Assembly (NCBI GenBank): GCA_017495165.1
Contig: JAFEII010000016.1
Span: 62,001-126,000, forward strand
Length of the DNA: 64,000 nucleotides
DNA from: Hydromonas sp.
Lineage (GTDB): Bacteria; Pseudomonadota; Gammaproteobacteria; Burkholderiales; Burkholderiaceae
Reading direction: 5' to 3'
Shown: positions 24,109 to 33,872 of the stretch, piece after piece
Position numbering within the stretch: position 1 is the first letter of the stretch
How the letters are laid out: each line of letters opens with the position of its first letter
Made by a program: the position numbers and the translations under genes
Notes under the pieces: model-generated
What the model was told of the DNA's origin: nothing
Seen by the model: the letters and a program-made list of their open reading frames with translations, nothing else
The model's database searches: none

Positions 24109-25844
24109 GCAGCACCAAACCAGGTAACAAAATCGCCATTGAAGTATGGCGCTCAAGGCTGATTCTGCTGTTTATTATGGCGGCAATGATGGCGCTGATT
24201 TTTCGCGCGGTTTGGGTGCAGCTCGTTGACAACGAATTTTTAATCGGGCGTGGCGAAGCGCGTTACGCCAAGCAGCTGACCATCTCCGCCCCACGCGGCA
24301 AAATTTATGACCGCAATATGGTGGTTTTGGCCTCAAATGTGCCTGCACAAGCGATTTGGATTATTCCTGAAGAAGTCCAAGAAGGCAAAATGACGGCGAC
24401 GCAAGAGGCACGGTTGACCGAGCTGCTCGAGATTGGTGCCGCAGATTTGCGCAAAAAAATCGCAAAAGATGACAAACGATTTGTGTATTTGCGCCGCCAA
24501 GTCTCGCAAGAAGATGCGGACAAAATCAAGGCATTAAACATCAAAGGCGTTTATACCCTGAAAGAGGTCAAGCGCGATTACCCGCAAGGTGAAGTGTTTG
24601 CCCACTTAACCGGATTCACCGATATTGAAGGCAAAGGCCAAGACGGAATTGAACGGGTTAAAGACAAAACGATTGAGGGCACAGAAGGCAGCCGGCGCGT
24701 GATTCGCGACCGTTTGGGCAACGTGCTTGAGGACGAAGGCATCATTAAAGCGGCCAGCCCTGGTGAGGACGTCGTATTGTCGCTGGACGCACGGGTGCAA
24801 TACATTGCGTTTAATGCCTTGCGCGACGTGGTTGATCTTAAAGGTGCAAAAAGCGCTTCCGCGATGGTGGTGGACACGCAAACAGGTGAGGTTTTGGCAA
24901 TGGCCAACTACCCTGCATACGACCCAAATAAGCGTTCAGGGATGACGGGCGATCAAGTGCGCAACCGCACGGTCACCGATTTGTTTGAACCGGGCTCAAC
25001 GCTTAAGCCGTTTTCAACCGCCCTTGCTTTAGAAGAAAAATTGGTGTCTGCCAACACCGTCATCGATACGCAAGGCGGATCGTTAACATTGGATGGCGCG
25101 ACCATCCACGACTCACATCCAAATGGGGCATTGACGGTTGGGCAGGTGATACAAAAATCGTCCAACGTTGGCACGGTGAAAATTGCACTCAAACTGAATA
25201 AATGCGACATGTGGGGCATGTTTGACCGCGTTGGATTTACAACGGCCTATACGGACATCGGGCTGCCGAGCGTGGCAAAAGGTTTGGTTCGTCCATGCGC
25301 CAGCTGGAGGCCGATTGAGCAGGCAACCATGTCCTACGGTCACGGGATTGCGCTGTCTTTATTGCAGCTTACCCACGCTTACACTGCGTTTGCACGTGAT
25401 GGCGAAATGGTGCCATTGACTTTATATAAGCGCCCAGACAACACCGCGATGGCGGGCACGCGGATTTTTTCTGCGCAAACCGCCGTCACCATGCGCGGCA
25501 TGCTGGAAAAAGTCACCGAACCTGGCGGAACGGCAATCAAGGCGCAAGTGATTGGGTATCGCGTGGGCGGCAAAACCGGCACGGCGTACAAAGTTGAAGG
25601 CAATGGTTACAACAAAAGCAAATACGTGGCCTCGTTTGCAGGACTGGCGCCCGTTTCCAAGCCACGGATTGTGGTGACGGTGATGGTTGATGAGCCGCCA
25701 CCGGGCAACCACTTTGGCGGACAAATCGCGGCGCCCGTATTTAGCCGAATTGTTTCTGAAACACTGCGCACGTTGTCGATTGCGCCTGATGCACCCTATA
25801 AAACATCGATTCAAACTGACGGCGACGTCGCGGAGGCGTTTTAA
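24105..25844 (+). CDS. ftsI: Peptidoglycan D,D-transpeptidase FtsI (PBP3)
   Basis: Septal class B penicillin-binding protein, 579 aa. One N-terminal membrane helix (about residues 17-38), a pedestal/dimerisation domain (ISAPRGKIYDRN), and the transpeptidase domain with the active-site motifs SxxK at S298 (EPGSTLKPF), SxN at S352 (SSN) and KTG at K490. It works with FtsW on septal peptidoglycan. Overlaps ftsL (ATGA) and abuts murE (TAATG). Confidence 0.96.
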   Translation: MSSTKPGNKIAIEVWRSRLILLFIMAAMMALIFRAVWVQLVDNEFLIGRGEARYAKQLTISAPRGKIYDRNMVVLASNVPAQAIWIIPEEVQEGKMTATQEARLTELLEIGAADLRKKIAKDDKRFVYLRRQVSQEDADKIKALNIKGVYTLKEVKRDYPQGEVFAHLTGFTDIEGKGQDGIERVKDKTIEGTEGSRRVIRDRLGNVLEDEGIIKAASPGEDVVLSLDARVQYIAFNALRDVVDLKGAKSASAMVVDTQTGEVLAMANYPAYDPNKRSGMTGDQVRNRTVTDLFEPGSTLKPFSTALALEEKLVSANTVIDTQGGSLTLDGATIHDSHPNGALTVGQVIQKSSNVGTVKIALKLNKCDMWGMFDRVGFTTAYTDIGLPSVAKGLVRPCASWRPIEQATMSYGHGIALSLLQLTHAYTAFARDGEMVPLTLYKRPDNTAMAGTRIFSAQTAVTMRGMLEKVTEPGGTAIKAQVIGYRVGGKTGTAYKVEGNGYNKSKYVASFAGLAPVSKPRIVVTVMVDEPPPGNHFGGQIAAPVFSRIVSETLRTLSIAPDAPYKTSIQTDGDVAEAF

Positions 25845-27385
25845 TGAACCAGCAAGGGCTACGCGCCAACCAACTTACCCCAGCTCAAGCAGATGCCGCG
25901 CAAGATGCGCAAGCGTGGCTGTTTGACTGGGCGCGCACGCTGGGTGATGCGGCGGGGGATTTGTCCAGCGATGCGCGTCGCATTCAATCAGGCGATGCGT
26001 TTGTGGCGTACGCCTTTGACGCGCAGCACGACGGGCGCGGCTACATTGAACAGGCGCACGGCAACGGCGCGGCTGCGGTGTTGTGGCAAAACGATGGCGC
26101 ACAACTGCCCGTTTGCCATGTGGCCAATTACGCCGTTCCAGAGCTCAATATTCTGGCAGGCCATATTGCGCACGCGTACTACGGCGAACCATCAAATGAT
26201 TTGCGCATGGTTGCGGTCACAGGCACAAATGGCAAAACCTCATGCGCCCAATGGTTGGCACAGCTGCTGGGCGCGCTTGACGAGCCGTGCGGTTTAATTG
26301 GCACGCTGGGCGTGGGCTTTGTGGGCAACATGACCGAAACTGGTTTTACCACGCCGCAAGCGGTTGAGGTGCATCGGATGTTGCGCGGATTGGCGCAAGA
26401 TGGCGCCAAAGCCGTGACCATGGAAGTGTCGTCACATGCGCTCGCGCAAGGCCGCGTCAATGGCGTGGCTTTTGATGTGGCTTTGTTTACCAACCTGTCA
26501 CGCGACCATTTGGACTATCACGGCGACATGGCTGAGTATGAAGCCGCCAAAGCGGCATTGTTTACGTGGCACGGCCTCAAAACAGCGGTCATTAACATGG
26601 ATGATGCTGCAGGCGGGCGCATGGCTCACGTGGCGCAAGCCAATGGCATTGCGGTCATTGGCTACGGTTTTAATGACGCGCCGCATGGGATTGATTCGTA
26701 TTTGCAGGCGAAAAACGTGCGCGTGGACGGCGCGTTTACCGCCTTTGAATTAAATGGTGGCGCCCAGACTTTTGTTATCAAAAGTACGTTGGTCGGTGAT
26801 TTTAATGTGATGAACCTGCTGGGCGTGCTGGGGGTTGGGGTTGGATTGGGTTATCCATTGAGCGCCATGATTGACGTATGTGCGTCAATTGAACCCGCAC
26901 CGGGCAGAATGCAACGGGTTGGCTCAGCCACTCAGCCGCTGTGCGTGATTGATTTTGCCCACACGCCAGACGCTTTGGCGCACACATTAAACGCATTGGC
27001 GCCGATTGCGCGTGAACGCGGCGGCAAATTGATTTGCGTGTTTGGCTGCGGCGGCGACCGCGATGCAGGCAAGCGCCCACTTATGGGCAGCGTTGCCGCC
27101 AATTTGTGCGACGCGGTTTGGATTACCTCGGACAATCCGCGCTCAGAATCCGCGCTGTCGATTGTTGAACAAATTGCAAGCGGTGCGACTGGCCGCGCAA
27201 CGGTGCGCCAAGTCGTTTTGCGCCAAGAAGCCATTGCGCAAGCGATACACAACGCCACGCAACAAGACGTGATTCTTATCGCAGGCAAAGGCCATGAAGC
27301 CTATCAAGAAATTATGGGGGTGAAACACCCTTACTCGGATTTAAACCAAGTAACGCACGTATTAGAGCAATGGAAAAACACATGA
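25844..27385 (+). CDS. murE: UDP-MurNAc-tripeptide synthetase MurE (meso-diaminopimelate adding)
   Basis: Cytosolic Mur ligase that adds meso-diaminopimelate to UDP-MurNAc-L-Ala-D-Glu. The 513-aa protein has the ATP loop GTNGKTS (about residues 126-132), the carbamylated-Lys and central-domain blocks (FTTPQAVEVHRML, SHALAQGRVNGVAFDVALFTN), and DNPRSE (about residue 428), the motif that marks meso-DAP rather than lysine specificity. A GGAGG site precedes the ATG within the ftsI stop codon. It overlaps murF by ATGA. Confidence 0.96.
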   Translation: MNQQGLRANQLTPAQADAAQDAQAWLFDWARTLGDAAGDLSSDARRIQSGDAFVAYAFDAQHDGRGYIEQAHGNGAAAVLWQNDGAQLPVCHVANYAVPELNILAGHIAHAYYGEPSNDLRMVAVTGTNGKTSCAQWLAQLLGALDEPCGLIGTLGVGFVGNMTETGFTTPQAVEVHRMLRGLAQDGAKAVTMEVSSHALAQGRVNGVAFDVALFTNLSRDHLDYHGDMAEYEAAKAALFTWHGLKTAVINMDDAAGGRMAHVAQANGIAVIGYGFNDAPHGIDSYLQAKNVRVDGAFTAFELNGGAQTFVIKSTLVGDFNVMNLLGVLGVGVGLGYPLSAMIDVCASIEPAPGRMQRVGSATQPLCVIDFAHTPDALAHTLNALAPIARERGGKLICVFGCGGDRDAGKRPLMGSVAANLCDAVWITSDNPRSESALSIVEQIASGATGRATVRQVVLRQEAIAQAIHNATQQDVILIAGKGHEAYQEIMGVKHPYSDLNQVTHVLEQWKNT

Positions 27386-28782
27386 GCACGATGACCGACT
27401 TACACCAAATCAGCCAATGGCTGCACGCGCAGCCATTAAACAGCGCCGATGCGAGCGTGAAATTTAACCGCGTCTCAACGGACACGCGCAGCCTGCTGCC
27501 TGGCGATTTGTTTGTGGCGCTTAAAGGCGAGCGGTTTGATGCGCATGACTTTTTGGGGCAAATCAACGCGGGGCAAGTGGCTGCGGTCATTGCGCAATCC
27601 GTCCCTGAAGGCTTTCATGTGCCCGCCATTTTGGTAAAAGACACACGCGTTGCGTTGCAAGAATTATCAAACGGCTGGCGCAACCAATACAACCTGCCGC
27701 TGGCCTTGGTGACTGGCAGCAATGGCAAAACCACGGTCAAAGAAATGTTGGCCGCTATTTTACGTGCCGCGTTCGGCGATGATTACATTGCCACACGCGG
27801 CAACTTAAACAACGACATTGGCCTGCCCATGACGTTGCTTAACTTGCGTGCCAATCACCGCGCCGCCGTGATTGAATTGGGCATGAACCACCCTGGCGAA
27901 ACCGCGCAACTCGCGCCACTTGCAGCCCCAAGCGTGGCGATTATTAACAACGCGCAGCGCGAACATCAAGAATTTATGCACACCGTTGAAGCGGTGGCAC
28001 TCGAACACGCAGATGCACTCAATGCGCTGCCAAAAAATGGCACGGCGGTATTCCCCGCAGACGATGCTTATGCTGACATTTGGCGCAAGCGCGCTGCGAG
28101 TCTGGGTTTAACCGTCAATGACTTCAGCTTGGATGAGGCATTTGGCGCAGCCTTCACGGCCCGGTATGAGCTGGGCTTACACGCATCCACCGTGCAAATC
28201 ATCACCCCAATGGGGCAATGCACCACGCAGCTCAACATCCCAGGTGAGCACAATGTCCACAACGCGCTGGCCGCCTGTGCTGCCGCATGCGCGATGGGGA
28301 TTTCATTGGATGTGGTTGCAAAAGGATTGAGTGAATTTTCGCCCGCCAAAGGCCGCCTGCAAACCCACCGCTTGAGCAATGGCGTGACGTTGATTGATGA
28401 CACGTACAACGCCAACCCTGACTCGGTGCGTGCCGCCATTGACGTATTGGCCGCCAGCGCTGGGCGGAAAATATTGGTTTTGGGTGACATGGGCGAAGTG
28501 GGCAACCAAGGCGTGGCGTACCACCAAGAAATTGGCGCCTACGCAGCGAGCAAAGACATGACCGTCATGATTGGCACGGGTCAAGCCATGCTTGATGCAG
28601 TAGAAGCGTTTGGCAAGGGTGCGCAGCATTTAAGCGACATTCATACCATTGCTGACGCGGTTCATGCACATATTTTGGACGGCGCGCACACGATTTTGGT
28701 CAAAGGCTCGCGTTTTATGGGGATGGAGCAAGTCGTGCAAGACTTGATTGCGCTGCACGCCCCCAATCAGGCCTCCGTATAA
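27382..28782 (+). CDS. murF: UDP-MurNAc-tripeptide--D-Ala-D-Ala ligase MurF
   Basis: Adds D-Ala-D-Ala to complete the UDP-MurNAc-pentapeptide. The ATG at 27382 overlaps the murE stop; the longer frame from 27370 adds four residues without a ribosome binding site. At 466 aa the length is normal. ATP loop TGSNGKTTVKEM (about residues 110-121), RGNLNNDIGLPMTLL, and DDTYNANPDSVRAA. It is followed by an 80-base gap before mraY, the longest in the first half of the cluster. Confidence 0.96.
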   Translation: MSTMTDLHQISQWLHAQPLNSADASVKFNRVSTDTRSLLPGDLFVALKGERFDAHDFLGQINAGQVAAVIAQSVPEGFHVPAILVKDTRVALQELSNGWRNQYNLPLALVTGSNGKTTVKEMLAAILRAAFGDDYIATRGNLNNDIGLPMTLLNLRANHRAAVIELGMNHPGETAQLAPLAAPSVAIINNAQREHQEFMHTVEAVALEHADALNALPKNGTAVFPADDAYADIWRKRAASLGLTVNDFSLDEAFGAAFTARYELGLHASTVQIITPMGQCTTQLNIPGEHNVHNALAACAAACAMGISLDVVAKGLSEFSPAKGRLQTHRLSNGVTLIDDTYNANPDSVRAAIDVLAASAGRKILVLGDMGEVGNQGVAYHQEIGAYAASKDMTVMIGTGQAMLDAVEAFGKGAQHLSDIHTIADAVHAHILDGAHTILVKGSRFMGMEQVVQDLIALHAPNQASV

Positions 28783-28862
28783 AAATGATTTACATCAAAT
28801 AAATCAAAAAATGACACAAGTCAAATTAACCGAACACACTTACACAGACACAAAGGCTGGCC

Positions 28863-30032
28863 ATGTTATACCTACTCGCTAAATGGTTTTCAAACGACAT
28901 TCGTTTTTTAAACGTCTTTCATTATTTAACGCTGCGTGCCGTGCTGGCATGCGCGACGGCACTCTTAATTGGCTTGATTGCGGGCCCGTGGGTGATTCGC
29001 AAACTTGCTCAGATGAAATTTGGCCAAGCGGTGCGCACCGATGGCCCACAAACCCATTTGGTGAAACACGGCACGCCGACCATGGGCGGCATTTTAATCT
29101 TAATCTCGATTGCGATTTCCACCCTGCTTTGGGCGGATTTGTCCAACCGTTTTATTTGGATTGTGCTGTTGGTGACCTTGGGTTATGGCGCGATTGGCTG
29201 GGCGGATGATTACCGCAAAGTCGTGAACCGCGACCCCAATGGCATGCCGTCGCGTGAAAAATTCATGTGGCAGACAATTATTGGCGTGGTGGCAGCACTT
29301 GGCTTGGTTTTTTCCGTGTCTGCGCCATCAGAGCTACACGCGTTTGGACTATTTTGGGATTGGCTCAAAAGCGGCATGACCCTTGAACTGCCCAATAAAG
29401 CCGACTTAATTGTGCCGTTTTTTAAAACCATCAGCTATCCGTTGGGGGTTTTGGGCTTTGTGATTTTGTCGTTCTTGGTGATTGTTGGCACGAGCAATGC
29501 GGTGAATTTAACCGATGGCTTGGACGGCTTGGCAATTATGCCAACGGTCATGGTTGGCTCAGCGCTGGGTTTGTTTGCTTATATTTCAGGCAATGCAAAC
29601 TATGCGAGCTATTTAAACTTACCCGCCATTGCTGGCGCGGGTGAGGTGTTTGTGTTTTGCGCGGCCATGGCCGGCGCGGGTTTGGCGTTTTTGTGGTTTA
29701 ACGCTTACCCCGCGCAGGTATTTATGGGTGACGTGGGCGCTTTGGCGCTGGGTGGCGCATTGGGTACGGTGGCAATTATTGTGCGCCAAGAGATTTTATT
29801 GTTTGTGATGGGCGGCGTGTTTGTGGTTGAAACGTTGTCGGTGATGTTGCAAGTGACTTACTTTAAATACACCAAAAAACGCTTTGGTCAAGGACGCAGA
29901 ATTTTACTCATGGCGCCATTGCACCACCATTTTGAACAAAAAGGTTGGCGCGAAACACAAGTCGTGGTGCGGTTTTGGATTATCACCATGATGCTGGTTT
30001 TAATCGGTTTGGCGAGTATTAAATTGCGTTAA
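28863..30032 (+). CDS. mraY: Phospho-N-acetylmuramoyl-pentapeptide-transferase MraY
   Basis: Integral membrane enzyme (about ten segments) that makes lipid I from UDP-MurNAc-pentapeptide and undecaprenyl phosphate. 389 aa. Conserved: [17 protein letters not shown] with the catalytic Asp pair, [24 protein letters not shown] and [13 protein letters not shown]. The ATG at 28863 follows an AAAGGCTGG site. Confidence 0.97.
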   Translation: MLYLLAKWFSNDIRFLNVFHYLTLRAVLACATALLIGLIAGPWVIRKLAQMKFGQAVRTDGPQTHLVKHGTPTMGGILILISIAISTLLWADLSNRFIWIVLLVTLGYGAIGWADDYRKVVNRDPNGMPSREKFMWQTIIGVVAALGLVFSVSAPSELHAFGLFWDWLKSGMTLELPNKADLIVPFFKTISYPLGVLGFVILSFLVIVGTSNAVNLTDGLDGLAIMPTVMVGSALGLFAYISGNANYASYLNLPAIAGAGEVFVFCAAMAGAGLAFLWFNAYPAQVFMGDVGALALGGALGTVAIIVRQEILLFVMGGVFVVETLSVMLQVTYFKYTKKRFGQGRRILLMAPLHHHFEQKGWRETQVVVRFWIITMMLVLIGLASIKLR

Positions 30033-30078
30033 GCGCTGGACGTTATTCAGCGCAACAGATTACACAAAAGGAAATGCA

Positions 30079-31542
30079 GTGAAACAATTGGTTATCGGTC
30101 TTGGAGAGTCGGGTTTGGCAATGGTGCGCCACGCGGTACGCGTGGGCGCGAGCGTTGCCGTGTACGACTCTCGCACTGCGCCTGCGCTACTCGCGACAGC
30201 GCAAGAGACTTATCCAAACGTTGTGGTGCATTTGGGACAATTTGATGCGCGGTATTTAGACGGCATTGATCAAATTGCGATTAGCCCTGGTTTAAGTCCG
30301 CACCAGTCGCCGCTCAAAGAGATTATTGCCGCTGCCCAAGCGCGCGCCATTGCGGTTGTGGGTGAGCTTGACTTGTTTGGCGCCGCAATTGATGCGCTCA
30401 ACGCTGCGCAAGACTATCAACCAAAAATTGTGGCCATTACGGGCACGAACGGCAAAACCACCGTGACCGCGCTCACCAAACATTTATGCCAAGCAGCGGG
30501 CGTGCATGCAATTGCTGCGGGCAACATCAGCCCGTCCATGCTGGATGCGCTGTGCGATGCGCTTGATGCAGATGCGCTGCCATCGGTTTGGGTGCTGGAG
30601 TTGTCGAGTTTTCAATTGCAATTTGCGCGCAGCTTTGCGGCGGATGCGGCCACCGTGTTAAACCTCAGTCAAGACCATTTGGATTGGCATTTAGACGGTG
30701 CGGAATATCAAGGCGCAAAAGCCAAAATTTTTGGCGCCAAAACCATTCAAATCCTCAACCGTGACGACGCAAACGTCATGGCAATGGCGCAAGCAGACCA
30801 TGCGCAACACAGCTTTGGCCTGAACAAGCCCGCTCAAGCACATGCGTATGGCTTGTGGCAAGACGGCGGCGTTGAGTGGCTGTGCGTTGCCAACGTGCTT
30901 GCCAATGAACAACCGCAAACCAAAGCCAACAAAGCCAATCCGCCCGAAGTCGTGCTGGATGTCGTGCGCGTGATGCCCGTCAATGCCCTGCGCATTCGCG
31001 GCCGACACAATGCGCTCAATGCGCTGGCCGCGCTGGCGCTGTGTCGCGCGATTGAATTGCCGTTGTCCAAACTGCTGCATGGCTTGCGCACCTACGCGGG
31101 TGAGCCGCATCGTGTCCAATTGATTCAAACCATTGGTGGCGTGGATTTTTATGATGACAGCAAAGGCACCAACGTGGGCGCAACCGTTGCGGCCATCAGC
31201 GGTTTAGACCAGCCAATTATTTTGATTGCAGGCGGCGACGGCAAAGGACAAGACTTCGCCCCGCTGGCTGCGTGCGTGCAAGGACGGGTCAAACAAATTG
31301 AATTGATCGGCAAAGATGCGCACCGATTAGCAGCCGCATTGAGCGAGAGCGGCGCACAAATCACGCTGCACGACTCTTTAGAATTGGCCACGCAGGCTGC
31401 GGCACATGCGGCGCTAACGGGCGACGTGGTGCTGCTTTCGCCCGCTTGCGCCAGTTTGGATATGTTTAAAAATTATGCGCACCGCGCCCAAGTTTTTGCG
31501 GATGCGGTGGCTGAATTTGCGCATCAACGGGGGCAATTATGA
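30079..31542 (+). CDS. murD: UDP-MurNAc-L-alanine--D-glutamate ligase MurD
   Basis: Adds D-glutamate to UDP-MurNAc-L-Ala. 487 aa, GTG start with AAAGGAAAT upstream. N-terminal UDP-binding GLGESGLAMVRHAV, ATP loop ITGTNGKTTV (about residues 122-131), central LNLSQDHLDWH and C-terminal YDDSKGTNVGAT. An insert near residues 265-300 (ANEQPQTKANKANPPEVVLD) is longer than in E. coli MurD. It overlaps ftsW by ATGA. Confidence 0.96.
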   Translation: MKQLVIGLGESGLAMVRHAVRVGASVAVYDSRTAPALLATAQETYPNVVVHLGQFDARYLDGIDQIAISPGLSPHQSPLKEIIAAAQARAIAVVGELDLFGAAIDALNAAQDYQPKIVAITGTNGKTTVTALTKHLCQAAGVHAIAAGNISPSMLDALCDALDADALPSVWVLELSSFQLQFARSFAADAATVLNLSQDHLDWHLDGAEYQGAKAKIFGAKTIQILNRDDANVMAMAQADHAQHSFGLNKPAQAHAYGLWQDGGVEWLCVANVLANEQPQTKANKANPPEVVLDVVRVMPVNALRIRGRHNALNALAALALCRAIELPLSKLLHGLRTYAGEPHRVQLIQTIGGVDFYDDSKGTNVGATVAAISGLDQPIILIAGGDGKGQDFAPLAACVQGRVKQIELIGKDAHRLAAALSESGAQITLHDSLELATQAAAHAALTGDVVLLSPACASLDMFKNYAHRAQVFADAVAEFAHQRGQL

Positions 31543-32759
31543 TTCAGCGCCTCGTGAATTTTTTTGCGCCAGAACCTGCGTCCGATGCCAATCCACCTGG
31601 GTTTTTACGCACGCCGCGCTTGGCGCTACAAAATTTTGACCCCGTGATTTTATGGGTGCCTATATTTTTAATGTTGCTCGGCTTGGTGATGGTTTTTTCT
31701 GCCAGCATTGCGTTGCCTGGCTCGCCAAAATTTAAGGATTACAGCAGTTACTCTTTTGTATTCCGCCAATTTATTAGCTTGGTTCTTGGTTTTTTTGTGG
31801 CGGTATTTGGGTTTCGCTTACCGAGCAAGGATTGGGAAAAAATCGCGCCATTGCTGTTTATCTTTACGATGTTTTTACTGGTGCTTGTGCTGATTCCCGG
31901 TGTGGGGCGCTCGGTGGGCGGCGCTCGGCGCTGGTTGCCATTGGGGATTATGAATTTACAGCCGTCTGAATTGATGAAAATTGCCTGCGCTTTGTATGCC
32001 GCCAGTTATTGCGTGCGCAAGCAAGGCGCGCTTGAACATTTTAAAAGCGGCATATTGCCGATTGCGATTGTGGTTGTTTTGACGGGCGGCTTGCTGATGG
32101 GCGAACCTGACTTGGGCGCCTTTATGGTGATTTTTGCCGTGACGATGGGCGTGGTTTTTTTGGGTGGCGTGAATGCAAAGATGTTTGCGGGCATGGCTGG
32201 CGTGGCTGCGGTGGGCTTTGTCACGTTGGTTTTGGCGTTTCCATTTAGGCGCGCGCGGCTTTTTGCCTATCTTGACCCTTGGTCAAAAGACCACGCAGAG
32301 GGCAAAGCGTATCAGCTCACCCAGTCTTTGATTGCTTTTGGTCGGGGCGAGCTTTGGGGCGTTGGTTTGGGCGATTCGGTACAAAAAATGTTTTATTTGC
32401 CTGAGGCGCACACCGATTTTATTTTGGCGGTGATTGGCGAGGAGTTTGGTTTTATCGGCGTTACCGTTGTGATTGGCGCATTTACGATTTTGGTGCACCG
32501 CATGTTTCGGATTGCACGTGAAGCGCTCGTGTTTGAGCGCAATTTTCAAGCGCTGGCGGTGCAAGGTTTGGGAATTTGGTTTGGCGTGCAAAGCTTTATT
32601 AATATTGGCGTGAATTTGGGGCTTTTGCCCACCAAAGGTTTGACCTTGCCTTTTGTAAGTTATGGCGGTAGCGCAATTTTAATGAATTGTTTGGCGATTG
32701 CGTTTGTACTAAGAGTTGACTATGAGAACCGTTGCTTGATGCGAGGAGAAAAGCTGTGA
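31539..32759 (+). CDS. ftsW: Peptidoglycan glycosyltransferase FtsW
   Basis: SEDS-family lipid II polymerase of the septum, 406 aa, with about ten membrane segments. The cytoplasmic N-terminus is followed by VPIFLMLLGLVMVFSASIAL, the periplasmic-loop WLPLGIMNLQPSELMK, and the conserved C-terminal LPFVSYGGSAILMNC (usually SYGGSSLL). It partners FtsI. Its stop codon overlaps the GTG of murG. Confidence 0.95.
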   Translation: MIQRLVNFFAPEPASDANPPGFLRTPRLALQNFDPVILWVPIFLMLLGLVMVFSASIALPGSPKFKDYSSYSFVFRQFISLVLGFFVAVFGFRLPSKDWEKIAPLLFIFTMFLLVLVLIPGVGRSVGGARRWLPLGIMNLQPSELMKIACALYAASYCVRKQGALEHFKSGILPIAIVVVLTGGLLMGEPDLGAFMVIFAVTMGVVFLGGVNAKMFAGMAGVAAVGFVTLVLAFPFRRARLFAYLDPWSKDHAEGKAYQLTQSLIAFGRGELWGVGLGDSVQKMFYLPEAHTDFILAVIGEEFGFIGVTVVIGAFTILVHRMFRIAREALVFERNFQALAVQGLGIWFGVQSFINIGVNLGLLPTKGLTLPFVSYGGSAILMNCLAIAFVLRVDYENRCLMRGEKL

Positions 32760-33832
32760 ATACAAAAAAAACAATTATCGTGATGGCTGGCGGTACGGGC
32801 GGGCATATCATGCCGGGCTTGGCTGTGGCACAACAATTGATTGACGCTGGCCACAAAGTTGAGTGGTTGGGTGGTTTGCCCAGCAGCATGGAGGCGCGTC
32901 TCGTGCCGCAACATGGTTTGACGTTTCACAGTGTTGATTTTGGTGGCGTGCGCGGCAAAGGGATTTTGACCCAGTTGTATGCGCCGTTCCGTTTGATTCA
33001 GGCCATGATGCAAGCGCGTTCAATTATAAAAAAGCTCAATCCTGATGTGGTGCTTGGGATGGGCGGTTATATCACGGTGCCTGGTGGTTTGGCGGCAAAA
33101 TCATGTGGTGTGCCGATTGTGTTGCATGAGCAAAACTCTGTGGCGGGCTTGTCGAATAAGCTGCTGGCAAAAATCGCCACAACGGTGATTACCGGTTTTC
33201 CCAATGTGTTTAAAAATGGTTTGTGGTTGGGCAACCCTGTCAAAGCATCAATCGCGGCAATTTTGCACCCAAAATTACGATTTGCGCAGCGCGAAGGTGC
33301 GCTGAAGGTCGCGGTGATTGGCGGCAGCTTGGGAGCGCAAGCGCTCAATCGTTTGGTGCCGCAAGCCTTGGCGTTGTTGCCGCCTGAGTGCAAAATGGCG
33401 GTGGTGCATCAAGCGGGTGAAAAAATGCTCGATGATTTGCGCAACAACTACGCGTTGGCGCAGGTTGAAGGAGAATGCGTGCCGTTTGTGCATGATATGG
33501 CGGCGCTGTATTCTGAAGTGGATGTGGTGATTTGCCGCGCAGGTGCAATGACGGTGTCTGAACTTGCGGTTGCTGGCGTGGCGAGTATTTTGGTGCCATT
33601 TCCATCTGCGGTTGATGACCATCAAACCAGCAACGCGAAATTGTTGACGGAAGTCGGCGCGGGGATTTGCATCCAACAAAATATTTTAACGCCACAAACG
33701 TTGGCTGACGTGCTGTATGCCATGAGCCGTGAAAAGTTGTTGGCGCAATCGGTTGCGGCATTAAGTGTGGCCAAGCCAGATGCGACGGCGCAAGTGGCTC
33801 AAGCGTGCTTGGATGCGGCGGTTAAGTCGTAA
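32756..33832 (+). CDS. murG: UDP-GlcNAc--lipid I GlcNAc transferase MurG
   Basis: Membrane-associated glycosyltransferase (GT28) producing lipid II. The GTG at 32756 follows GAGGAGAAAAGCT and overlaps the ftsW stop; an upstream TTG in frame at 32732 is inside ftsW and unlikely. 358 aa. Glycine-rich loop GGTGGHIMPGLAVA, second loop VLGMGGYITVPGGLAA, LHEQNSVAGLSNKLLAK, and RAGAMTVSELAVAGVAS for UDP-GlcNAc binding. Confidence 0.96.
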   Translation: MNTKKTIIVMAGGTGGHIMPGLAVAQQLIDAGHKVEWLGGLPSSMEARLVPQHGLTFHSVDFGGVRGKGILTQLYAPFRLIQAMMQARSIIKKLNPDVVLGMGGYITVPGGLAAKSCGVPIVLHEQNSVAGLSNKLLAKIATTVITGFPNVFKNGLWLGNPVKASIAAILHPKLRFAQREGALKVAVIGGSLGAQALNRLVPQALALLPPECKMAVVHQAGEKMLDDLRNNYALAQVEGECVPFVHDMAALYSEVDVVICRAGAMTVSELAVAGVASILVPFPSAVDDHQTSNAKLLTEVGAGICIQQNILTPQTLADVLYAMSREKLLAQSVAALSVAKPDATAQVAQACLDAAVKS

Positions 33833-33872
33833 GCGGCCTATTTATTGCACGCATCGTATTTAAAGAGAAATC